Below are positions 1 through 9,297 of a stretch of 23,580 bases of DNA, piece after piece; position 1 is the first letter of the stretch; each line of letters starts with the position of its first letter. This DNA is from Monoraphidium neglectum. Taxonomy: Eukaryota; Chlorophyta; Chlorophyceae; Sphaeropleales; Selenastraceae. The notes beneath the pieces are model-generated. The model was not told the origin of the DNA. It saw only the letters and a program-made list of their open reading frames with translations, and did no database searches. Where the stretch lies: assembly GCF_000611645.1 (NCBI RefSeq), contig NW_014013126.1:1-23580 (forward strand), in the 5' to 3' direction. The position numbers and the translations under genes were made by a program.

Positions 1-3000
1 CCAGGTGGCCGCGGTACTTGAGCCAGGGCCCCGCCATGGAGATGTGGTCCGTGGTGCACTTGCCCTTGACCTTGATGAGCACCGCCGCGCCCTCGATGTC
101 CTTGCCGTCCCAGGGCTTGAAGGGCTCCAGCAGCTGCAGCCGGCTGCTGGCCGGGTCCACGTCAACCTGTTCAGGGGGGCAAGGGGGAGTCAAGTCGGAG
201 TTGAGTGCGCAGGTGCGGTTTGAAGGAACAGTGCCATCATGTGTGTATAAGGTTCGGTGGTGGGGTGCGTGTACGTCCGAGCGTCTTGTGTCGAGAGCAG
301 GGCGGCGCGTCTCGCATGGGCATGGGCATCCGTGCGTGTGCTTGTGTATGCAATGGCTGCGCGCCCGTTCGCCTGGGCCAGCTCGTGCTGGTAGCCACGC
401 CTGCCTCAGGTACTGCGCTGCTCTGGCGCTTTTCAGCACCCAGCCCAGGCCCTGCTGCTGCGCCCCAGGGCTGCCTCACCCCTCTCTCTCACTCTCACCT
501 TGACGGAGGAGCGTGTGGAGGGCTCGGGGGGCGCCTGGTAGGTGTCGGCCCCGGCGTCAAAGCCCTTCTGGGGCAGCTCGTCGCCGTAGGGGCTGTCCAG
601 CTTGACCTCCTTGCCGTCAGCCCCCACCAGGGCGTCGGTCTCGGGGTTGAACGTCAGGTCACCTGTTGTTTTTGGGCGGGGGGATGGAGGAGAATTAGTT
701 GTTTGGAGGGGCACGGCACAAGGGGTGCGGCTGACGTAGGCACCTGTGGGGGCACGGGACACGGGTCGTGCGCAGGCGCGTCTGCAAGGGAGAGAAATCA
801 ACAGCTCGACGATCATAGAGGCGAAAGCAGGACGAGGGCGGGGTGGCGGCGTAGGAGGGGCGCGGAAGGGCATAGCGGGGCTCGCGGCGCACCCGCGATG
901 GCGAAGGCCGTGACGATCTCTGGTGAGGCCACGAAGGCGTGTGTGGCGGGGTTGCCGTCGTTGCGCGCCGCAAAGTTGCGGTTGAACGACGTGATGATGC
1001 TGTTGGGCTCGCCCTGCATGGGGGGAGACGGCGGCGGAGGGGAGAGTATGCAGATATTAGGCGATGCTGGGGGCCACGCAGTGCGCGTGAAAAGCTGGCA
1101 GGTCGGCCACACAACAAGCTGCTTGCAGGCGAGGGCGTCGCCGCCCCACCCCGCGCCGCATGACATCGACACCGACACAACGGTGAGGGCAAGACAAGAC
1201 ATTGGGACTACCGAATGTCGTGCCGCTGTTGCCGGATCTCAGCCGCACCTTGGGCACGTCCGTGCGCTTCCACTGGCCGATGCAGGGGCCGCAGGCGTTG
1301 GCCATGACGGTGCCGCCGACCTTCTCAAACACCTCCATGATACCGTCGCGGCTGATGGTGGCGCGGATCTGCTCACTGCCGGGGCTGATGGAGAACGGCA
1401 CCTGGGGCGAAATTTGGGGGAGGGCGTGGCGGGCCAACAGGGTTGACGGCACTGGGTAGGCGGCAGGAGGGGCGGCCAGGAATTGATCCCACTTATGCAG
1501 GTGGCGATGCCTACGTCGTCCTAGGCGGCCCGGGCCCCCTCTGTGAAGAGGGGCGGCCGTCGCGGGCCCCAGGCGAGCAGGGCGTCCCACCTTGGACTTG
1601 ATGCCTGCTGCGAGGGCCTGGCGCGCCACGCTGGCTGCGCGCTGCATGTCCTCGTAGGAGCTGTTGGTGCAGCTGCCAATGAGGCCCGCCTTGAGCTCGG
1701 TGGGCCTGGTGCGGATATAATGAGTGAACACATCGTCTTGATTGAGCCCGTTGGTGGTTAGGATCGACCCGGGCTGGTCAGGGTGCAGAGCTCCGGGCGC
1801 CTGGGCACACGACAGCATTGGAGCTGTCACCAAAGCGACTGATCAAGTCTGCTGACTCATCCTGGCAAAGACGGCAACCCCTGCCGCGCGAGCAACGAGG
1901 GTCAGGCAGCGGCAGCAACACGATGCGACAGGAGCGCGAGCACCAGGCCCGAGCGCGCCCCCAGGCACCCGCCGCCTCACCAGCCGTTCTTGCGCAGCGC
2001 CTCTGCAAACTGCGACAGCGGGTGCGCCAGATCGGGCGTGAAGGGCCCGTTGATGTGGGGCTCCAGGGTGGTGAGGTCGATCTCAATCAGCTGGTCGTAC
2101 TGCGCCCCCTCGTCCGCCTTGAGGTTGGCACTGCAAGGGTGGGCACGGAGGGAAAGTTCATTTAGTAGAAGACATTGCATGTGATGGACTGTTTGATCAC
2201 AACAGCGTGAAAACACAATGCCACTGTGCGTGTGTGCGTGTGTGGGGGGGGTGTATTGCCGTTCCTGGAAACCAACACAGCTTGCACGGCTGGGAGGCGG
2301 GAAGCGAGGCAAGGCGCGTGCAAACGAGGCAGAGCGAGGCACATGCACATGGAGGGACTCACGCAAAGCCGTCGGCGAGGGCGGCGATGCCCTCGCGCCC
2401 CGTGGCCGTGAGGTAGTCCCTCATGCGCTTGTTGTAGGGGAACATGGAGGTGGTGGCGCCGATCTCGGCCCCCATGTTGCAGATGGTGGCCATGCCGGTG
2501 CAGGACAGGTTGTCGACGCCGTCACCAAAGTACTCCACGATCGCACCGGTGCCGCCCTGGCCAGAATCGCGTGGGTTGGTTCGCTCGCTCAGCTCGCTGG
2601 ACAAGCATAAGGCGCCGGCAGGGCGGCAGGGCACACGCGGCGATGCTGGCCAGGGGTGGACCAGCCGCAATGGCCCGGCGGCTCGCTTGACAGGGGAGCT
2701 GGCTTCCCAGCGTCTGGCTGGTGGACGAGGGACGCCAGCCCCCGAAAGCCCTTGGGGCGCAGGAATCCCCTAAGAATTTGCACAGCTGCCTCCTAAACAG
2801 CCCCGGTCAAATTGCGAGGCCGCTCACCCCTGGTCAAACCGCGAGGCCCCTCACCCACAGTCAAATCGCGTGGCCCCTCACCTTGACCGTCAGTATGCCT
2901 GCCACCTTGAGGATGACGTCCTTGGGGGACGTCCACTTGGACAGCTTCCCGGTCAACTTCACACCGATGACCTGGCGGTGGAGGAGAGGGGAGGGGCGCG

Positions 3001-5708
3001 CTTGGACGGGCGTGCCATGCCGACCGCATGCGTGCGACAGCGCGCGACAGGGGTGCGCGGGGACGGGCGCGTGCAAGGGGTGCAGGCGTGCCGCTTGCAG
3101 TGAGGCAGGCCGTCTGCATGCCAGTGTTTGGCCAGCATTCTGGTGCAGGGGCGTCAGGAGCATGAGGCTGGGTCCCGCTGTCCATCCCGTGCCGCCCCTG
3201 CTGACCCACCACCTCGCGACCACGACATGGCCTTTCACCAGTGCCTACAACACGCCCCTGGCCCCAACCGCTCCGGCCAGCCGCCGGCCACATGTGCCAG
3301 CCGCGTCGGGTGCGTGAGCCTGCCGCCTCACGACACCCCAAAGCCGTCCCCACTCACCAGCCGCAGCTCAGGCCACCGCCTCCGCCGCCCCTGCTGCACC
3401 TGCCCCTCCCCTTTACTTTGCACGCACACACAATCACATATACACACACCCGCGTACACACCCACACCCACATACATGCACCCCCATTAGCCCAGCCACC
3501 CACCTTGGGTGCCTTGAGCTCCCAGGGCAGCCCCGCCATGACGTCCACCGCGTCAGCACCGCCCACACCCACAGCGCACATGCCCAGGCCGCCCGCGTTG
3601 GGCGTGTGGCTGCGTAGGAGGAGCACGGGTTACGCGGATCGCATCGCGGGGTCAGCAGGCGGCGTCATAGTGCTGCGGTGCGAGACACACAGCACCGCAC
3701 CGCAAGCGAGGGACTGAGCAGGCACGAGTGTTTTCTGGAGGCGCGACACTCTCTCATCGGTGCCCACAGCCTCGACGCGCCTCCGCTTGTGGCTTGAGAC
3801 GATGGAGGCGAGCTGGGGCCGTGACATCTGTCCAAAACCAGCCCAAAAGCACGCTCAGGCCAGCACTCTCACACCAGCTATCGCGAGAAACCAGAAGCAA
3901 GTCTTCACCCATGCCCTGGGCTCTAACAAACTCATGGGGTCCCTGACGAGTGCCCAAATTGCCTTACCCCCGCCACTAGCGCCGCAGCCCCGTCTCCTGC
4001 GCGGCAACCCCCCACGCGTCCCAGCCACCAGCGGCCCTCAACACGACTGCACGTAATCCGCCACCACAGGACCGCACCATCACCCAGGGCCCCCCTACTG
4101 CCCAGCGCTGCCGCAGCACACACCACGTCTCCTCTCCAAACCCCCAACTTGGGGCGCGCCCACCTGTCAGTCCCGATCATCATGCCGCCCGGAAACGCGT
4201 AGTTCTCCAGCACGATCTGGTGGATGATGCCGCTACCGGGGCCCCAGAAGCCCACGCCGTACTTGGCGCCGGCAGACGCGAGGAAGTTGTAGACCTCCTT
4301 GTTGGCGCTGCGCGCCAGCTTCAGGTCCGCGTCGGCACCAAAGCTGTTCTCCCTGGGGAGACGGGGCGGTGAGGGGCGCGGGCGAAGGGGTGGGCAGGCG
4401 CACAGCGTGTCAAGTGGGGCTTGACCGAGCTGTCGGCTGCGGCAGAAGCGTCGCACTCTGGGAACCTGGCTGCCGTCGCATTGAGGCAGCTGCGCCACTC
4501 CAGTCCCCGGCCAGTCCAACCTCGTGCCCAGCATTGTTCGCCAGCTGCCCTAGGGTTTCCGCTGCCTGCGCCAAGCGCCCTGCCTCCCGCCGCGCCGCGC
4601 CCGCACTTGCGTCCGCGCCCGCACCGCACCTGTCGGCCTGCGGCGAGGTGGTGCCCTCAATGAGGTGGTCGCAGTGAATGGTGGAGGGCACCATGGTCTT
4701 GGGCAGCCCTGAGCTGATGAATTGAAGCATCGCCATCTGGGCGGTGGCGTCCTGCATAGCCACGCGGTCTGCGGGATGGCGGGGAAAGCAGGGGGGCCGG
4801 TGACGGAGGCTGGCACCGGCGGCTGGGGTCTACACTTGAACTTTGCAGCCGGGGGCACTCCGCCAGCACGGCCAAGCTGCAGGCAATCATTGCGTCGCAA
4901 CGCAGGCAGCCAAGTGGTGAGCTCCTCACCAGGCCGCAGCTTGAGGTAGCTGACGCCGCGCTCTATGTCCTGCGACTCAGGGTCGTCCAGGTGGCCATAC
5001 ACGACCTGCAGAACGGGATGCCGTGGCCGGCCACGTGGTTGTTGTCATCGTGCAAAACCGGTTGCGTTGGCGTGCCCCGAGCCAACCCAAGGCGGATGTG
5101 GTTGGAGCGGCTACAAGCATGCTGTCAACGACAACACGGCATGTTGGTGGCCACTGTCACAGGGTCAGCCGTCTGCTGCGCATCCCCAAGCGCCACATGC
5201 CAGGCGCCGGGGCAACCGCATCAAGCAGTCCGTCGCCCACCTTCTCTGCAAGGGTGAGCGGCTTGTTGAGGCGCTTGCGGACAATCTGCGCGTTGGTATG
5301 GAGTATGTGGTGAATTATTAAGAGGTCGCGCGTCTACCCAGGTGTCCTGGCCTGGGCGAAACAAGCTTCGAAGGGCCCGCTGACAACAACAGCAAGCCCC
5401 GGAAGCGAAGGGTGACTCGGACACGGAAGCACTCACGGCAAGGCGCTTCTCCATAGCAGCATAGCGCTCATTGAGCGACTCGTCCGGCTCGAACTTGGAC
5501 ATGGGGACGTCAGAGGCCATCCGCGTCGAGATCACAGCGAAAGGCTGCCGGCTGGAGAGGCGGTGGCCAGCCTGCGCATGCAGAATGGGTGAGCAGGCAT
5601 TACTCATTCGGACGCGGGCGCCAGAGGAGACGAGGAACACCCAACAGCAGGGAGACCCCAGTGCTGCACCTGCACCAAGTGCTGCTGCAGGGCCTTGGCG
5701 CGCCTCAT
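1..5708 (-). CDS. ACO: Mitochondrial-type aconitate hydratase (aconitase), 5' 15 exons, 3' end outside window
   Basis: Aconitase interconverts citrate and isocitrate through cis-aconitate with a 4Fe-4S cluster, in the mitochondrial matrix. Exons on the minus strand in transcript order: 5708-5670, 5571-5437, 5285-5241, 5005-4930, 4768-4630, 4352-4164, 3609-3504, 2971-2882, 2556-2363, 2130-1981, 1705-1591, 1401-1249, 1013-893, 662-499 and 166-1. All have GT-AG borders and consistent phase, giving 627 residues. The start ATG at 5708 opens an Arg/Gln-rich leader ([13 protein letters not shown], then [11 protein letters not shown]), a plausible mitochondrial transit peptide, ahead of MSKFEP. The cluster ligands are C400 ([11 protein letters not shown]), C463 and C466 (CGPCIGQW). 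Active-site motifs QDATAQ, STIHCDH, GTDSHTPN and [10 protein letters not shown] are intact. CGPCIGQW marks the ACO2 type, not the IRP1-like type used by land plants. About ten extra residues lie between H133 and D207 compared with the mammalian enzyme. The C-terminal swivel domain lies mostly beyond the edge. Confidence 0.96.
2801..2881 (-). repeat. Three tandem 27-bp copies starting at the 5' splice site of an aconitase intron
   Basis: Read on the minus strand, three adjacent 27-base units (2881-2855, 2854-2828, 2827-2801) each begin with GTGAG followed by a GGCC core, then GCG or GCA and TTTGAC. The first unit is the true donor region after the aconitase exon 2971-2882; the other two repeat the donor downstream. 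Because 27 is a multiple of three, use of a later donor would keep frame, but the first unit reads V-R-G-H-A-I-stop, so such transcripts would terminate early. Confidence 0.85.
3421..3485. repeat. CA-rich degenerate microsatellite in an aconitase intron
   Basis: A CA/CAC-rich low-complexity stretch (TG-rich on the transcribed minus strand) lies in the intron between the exons at 3609-3504 and 2971-2882. No coding function is seen. Confidence 0.7.
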
Positions 5709-6762
5709 GGCTGCTGCGAAGTTTCTAAGGATGTATCAATGTAGATTCAAGTCTAGATCCAAAGTGGCTGCTCCAGAGGACGCTGGGGTTGGCTCCGCGC
5801 CAGGGGGCAGCAAGTTGGAAAAAAGCCCTGCTTCACTCCGGCAACGTGCAACAGCGTCAACGATGTCTTAAGAAGACACAAGGCAATGCTATCGCCAAGC
5901 GAATGGCGACAAGCAATAGCCGACTGCTGCGCTGCAAGCACAACGGCGAGGAGGCTGACAAGGGGTCACGGGGTGAGATTGCAAAACGTGCTGAGCCCGA
6001 TGGCCGTACTTTAGATGCGTGCACAAAAATTTTACTCGGCTGGAAATGATCGCGTTGGGTTGCGTGCACCGAGGGTACCCTGCATATGATTGACTTGGAC
6101 ATTTTCCTTCTCACTTTTCTCCCTGCATCGATCACTCATTCCTGCAAGTATGGCAAGAGTATTTTCCATTCTTCCCACCTTTCACCTGCAATAAAAGTAT
6201 ACCTCAACTACCTTGGAGTCGTAGTCGGCCGTCACCTGCAATGTTGATATCATCTTTACCCTCCAGCATCAGCGATGCCAGAAAGGTGGCGCGCAGAGGA
6301 CGCTTGGGCCATCACGGCCGAACAGCATCTCAGGTCCCGGATTTGTACGGACCCCCCCCCCCTGCGTGCCACAGGTGGGCAGCTGAGCAGCCCAAAACAA
6401 AATCATCTTTCACTCCTGGATTGGGCGCCACTGCACTTTCACATAACGTTCGTCTTGTTGACCAATGTGAAAGACCACCCCTTTCGCAGGCCGCAGAGGG
6501 AGACCCCATGAGACATGCACTTGCATGACGAATCGAGTTCAAAAGTATTCGCAATGGAATTGCGTGCCCACACCACACAAGACCTGTGTGGCGGAGTTAG
6601 TGGTTGCAAAATGGCGTTCACGCTGACCAAATTTAATTTGAGGGCTACCAGGCTTGGCTGTGACCAGATATACGGTCACATGACTTGTGAGCATAAGATC
6701 AGCCATCTTGTGGTAGGAGAAAGCATCGCATCAACCAAACTGATCCCTTATCATAATCACTT

Positions 6763-6798
6763 CTGGGCTTCTTTCGACCCTGGTCGAAAGAAGCCCAG
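6763..6798. repeat. Near-perfect inverted repeat (17-bp arms, 2-nt centre)
   Basis: The arm CTGGGCTTCTTTCGAC (6763-6778) is followed by CCTG and then its exact reverse complement at 6783-6798. The outer C and G of CCTG can also pair, leaving a 2-base centre. It lies ~330 bases downstream of the permease stop codon and ~1 kb upstream of the aconitase ATG. It could be a cruciform-forming element, a remnant of a miniature transposon, or a structured 3' UTR element. No target-site duplication was identified. Confidence 0.85.
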
Positions 6799-6927
6799 TA
6801 AAATCGGTGTAATAGAAGCGGTGCACAACTTTTCGTACTGCTGTGACAGCATTGCTTTTGGTCCTGCCTGGACTGGGCCTCCTTGATAATGTACGAAGGA
6901 ACATCAGTGATGAGCACAGCAGGGTCA

Positions 6928-6932
6928 TTACA
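6928..6932 (-). promoter_or_regulatory. Candidate TGTAA polyadenylation signal of the ureide permease gene
   Basis: The plus-strand TTACA reads TGTAA on the minus strand, about 200 bases downstream of the permease stop at 7132. TGTAA is the usual polyadenylation signal in chlorophyte algae such as Chlamydomonas. The motif is short and could occur by chance, so this rests on position and family knowledge. Confidence 0.4.
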
Positions 6933-7131
6933 TGCGCATGGCTGTGCTGCATCGCAGGTGTGCCGTGTCATAATTGTGCTGCTTGAACGCGCCAAGCTTG
7001 TGCAAACACTCAGTGCCATGGCCAATGGTGCAACGGCAGCGCACCAATGTGCGCGCAATGAAGTCCCTGCTACACAAAGAACGTACAGGGCCAACCAGCA
7101 AAACCCAGTCATTGACAAGCTGCAGGTCATC

Positions 7132-9203
7132 TCAGCCATGCGCATGCGCGCCGCCGGCGCCTGAGGTGTCTCTGAGCTTGGCGCTGCCTGCCAGCAGCCC
7201 CACCGCGGCGCAGTACAGCGCCACCTGCCCGGCCACCAGCGCGCGTGCCGCCGCCGCCTCGCCGCCGCGCCCGCGGTGCTCCCTGAAGTGCAGCTGCCCC
7301 CAGATGACGCCCACCACGGGGTAGGCCATCACCAGCTGCGCCGCCGCGTAGCCGACCGCCTGGCCGCCCACAAACTGGGTCAGGTCGCCGGCGGCCGCCA
7401 ACAAGCCGGACAGCACGCTCAGCAGGCGCCCGTCGTTGTCTCGCAGCCAGCCCGCCAAGCTGGACTTGCGGCCGCCCAGCGGGGGCCGGTAGAAGAAGCA
7501 GATGTTGGCGGTGGCGGAGGCGGTGAAGAAGCCGGCTGCGAAGTAGAAGTTGGTGGTCCAGACGCTGGGGGGCGGCGTGTCGGGGGGCAGCAGCCGGAAG
7601 GCGTCGGTGGCCGCGATCTGGAAGGCGGGGAGAAACAGGCTGTAGACAGCGCCGCCTGTTGGTGGTTTGGTGATTGGATGTGAAATAAAAGGATGTGCAG
7701 ACGAAGATTGATTTGCATGATATGAGCATGTTGGATGGTGGACAAAGTTCGACAGCATGTGCAATGTACAGGGGGGGGGGCTGCTGGCCCTCCCTTGGTT
7801 TGCTGGGGTGAAGCATGCTGCTCAGGCTCCTTCACTATGCAGGCACAAGATGCAAGCTGACGCTGGCAGCAGGCTCTTGGGCGCTCACCCAGCAGCGCAA
7901 CCGCAACGCCCTGGTGCCACTTGCCGCCGCCTGCGAGCTGGATCGACCGCTCGCGCTTCAGGCTGCGCTGCGCGCCGCCCGTCGGCGCCGGCGCCGCCAG
8001 CTCAACGTCTCTACCGCTGCTGCAGACCACGGTCGCGTCCTCGGTGCCCAAGCTACCGCCTGGGGCAGCCTCACTGATTATCCCCTTCTGCAACAGGTCA
8101 CCAGGCCTCAGCGGCCGGGCTGACTCCTGCGCCTCCACGCCATCCTCTTCGCCCGTGCCCTGCCGCTCCTCGCCCTCGCGCCGCTGCCGCTGCTGCCCTC
8201 GGTGGCTGAACAGGTGGGCGGCTGCGCCCAGGGCAATGGCCAGTATGGCGCACGCCATTCCTGGGAAGACCAGGTGGGCGTTGTTGATGCCGCCGTCCAG
8301 GAAGTAGGTCAGCACCACGCCCACCACCACAGTTGTCGCGTTGAGCAGCGGCTGCGACGGCAGGGTGGAGCAGAGTGGCAGGATGGTGGGTGATACAATA
8401 GCGGGGTTGCCGCATGCAAGCAGGCCTGCTACTCACAAGCCCACACGCAAGGTCCACCAGGTTGTGATGCTCTATTGGGATGTGGACGCATTGCGACCTC
8501 GTCAAAGTAGAGCAAGGAGGCGAATTGAGGCAAGCTCGTGGTCAACGCTCAGCGCCGCCGCTCACGGGTCCGATGCTGAGGCCGAGGAGGGCCGTGGCGT
8601 ACTGCATGGCGATGTCGCCGACCGCCAGGGTTACGCCGCCCGCAACGGCAAAGCCAATCACACGCCCGTTGGGCTGCCGCAGCTGCTCGAGGAAGTTGAG
8701 GTGGGGGATGCCGTCGGGCCCGAGCTGGCCCAGGGTGAGGGCGGCGAGTACGGCGACCAGTAGATAGGTGGTCGCGTAATCCATGAAAATGTGGGCTGGT
8801 GTCCGGCCCTTCTGCTCCACTTTGTTCCATGCCGCTGGCCAGCTGCAAGCGCGCGCATACAAACAGAATAGGGGTGAGGTGGGCAATGGTGGCAGGAAGA
8901 TCAAGGGTGTGGAGGGGGATTGTTCAGCGGACGAGTGCCGACATGCAGGATGTGTGCAGTTGCTTGACAGGATGTGTGCAGTTGCCCAAATGGGGATGGT
9001 GGGGCAGCTGTTGCTAGCATCGCTGTTGCAGGAGCAGCGCAACACCCTAGGCTTGTAGCCTCCCATACTTCTGGATGTTGCACCCACAGCACCAGTGCTC
9101 CGATCATCCCAAGGCATCAGTGTCCTCCTGCTTACGTGCCGAGCAGCACCACGCCGGCCAGCATAAGCCCTATCGCCCCACCAAGGCTGTGCATCATCAA
9201 CAT
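7132..9203 (-). CDS. UPS: Ureide permease (UPS) family transporter, complete, four exons
   Basis: UPS proteins are plasma-membrane, proton-coupled importers of allantoin, uracil and related oxo-N-heterocycles. Exons on the minus strand: 9203-9136, 8842-8566, 8351-7889 and 7655-7132, all GT-AG and in phase, encoding 443 residues. Homology to plant UPS is visible along the length: GGAIGLMLAGVVLLGTWPA at the N-terminus (split by intron 1 after LLG), FMDYATTYLL, AGGVTLAVGDIAMQYA, then TYFLDGGINNAHLVFPG. A charged central loop follows (about residues 166-257), then SLFLPAFQIA, then GGQAVGYAAAQLV...PVVGVIWGQLHFRE near the C-terminus, matching the family's conserved late segment. About ten hydrophobic segments are expected. 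The start is the ATG at 9203; in-frame ATGs at 9197 and 9194 are alternatives. There is no ATG in this frame upstream of it before the in-frame TGA. Substrate is inferred from the family only. Confidence 0.9.
8946..8985. repeat. Two 18-bp direct repeats in permease intron 1
   Basis: CAGGATGTGTGCAGTTGC occurs at 8946-8963 and again at 8968-8985, a 22-base period with a 4-base spacer. It lies in the 293-base first intron (9135-8843) of the ureide permease gene. No function is apparent. Confidence 0.8.
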
Positions 9204-9211
9204 GGCTGCCG

Positions 9212-9212
<1 letters not shown>

Positions 9213-9296
<84 letters not shown>
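9213..9296 (-). repeat. (CAG)28 tract just upstream of the ureide permease start codon
   Basis: There are 28 perfect CTG units on the plus strand, CAG on the coding strand, ending nine bases before the ATG at 9203. The in-frame reading is polyglutamine joined to the permease, but that frame is closed by a TGA just upstream and has no ATG before the tract. It is therefore most likely 5' UTR. The bases preceding it, CTCCCATTGCAG, resemble a splice acceptor, so an unseen upstream exon could make it coding. Confidence 0.9.

Positions 9297-9297
<1 letters not shown>

Larger units (their letters stand above)
5709..7131. other. Intergenic region between the aconitase start and the ureide permease stop
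   Basis: About 1.4 kb upstream of the aconitase ATG and downstream of the permease stop. It should hold the aconitase promoter and 5' leader and the permease 3' UTR. It is visibly less GC-rich than the flanking exons. Short open frames are present on both strands, but none resembles a known family. Notable contents are a C11 run at 6352-6362, a strong hairpin at 6763-6798 and a TGTAA motif on the minus strand at 6932-6928. No tRNA or other RNA gene was recognised. Confidence 0.7.

Noticed and set aside
1..5700. Long plus-strand open frames opposite the aconitase exons
   Set aside because: They are antisense shadows of GC-rich exons; the minus-strand exons carry the conserved protein.
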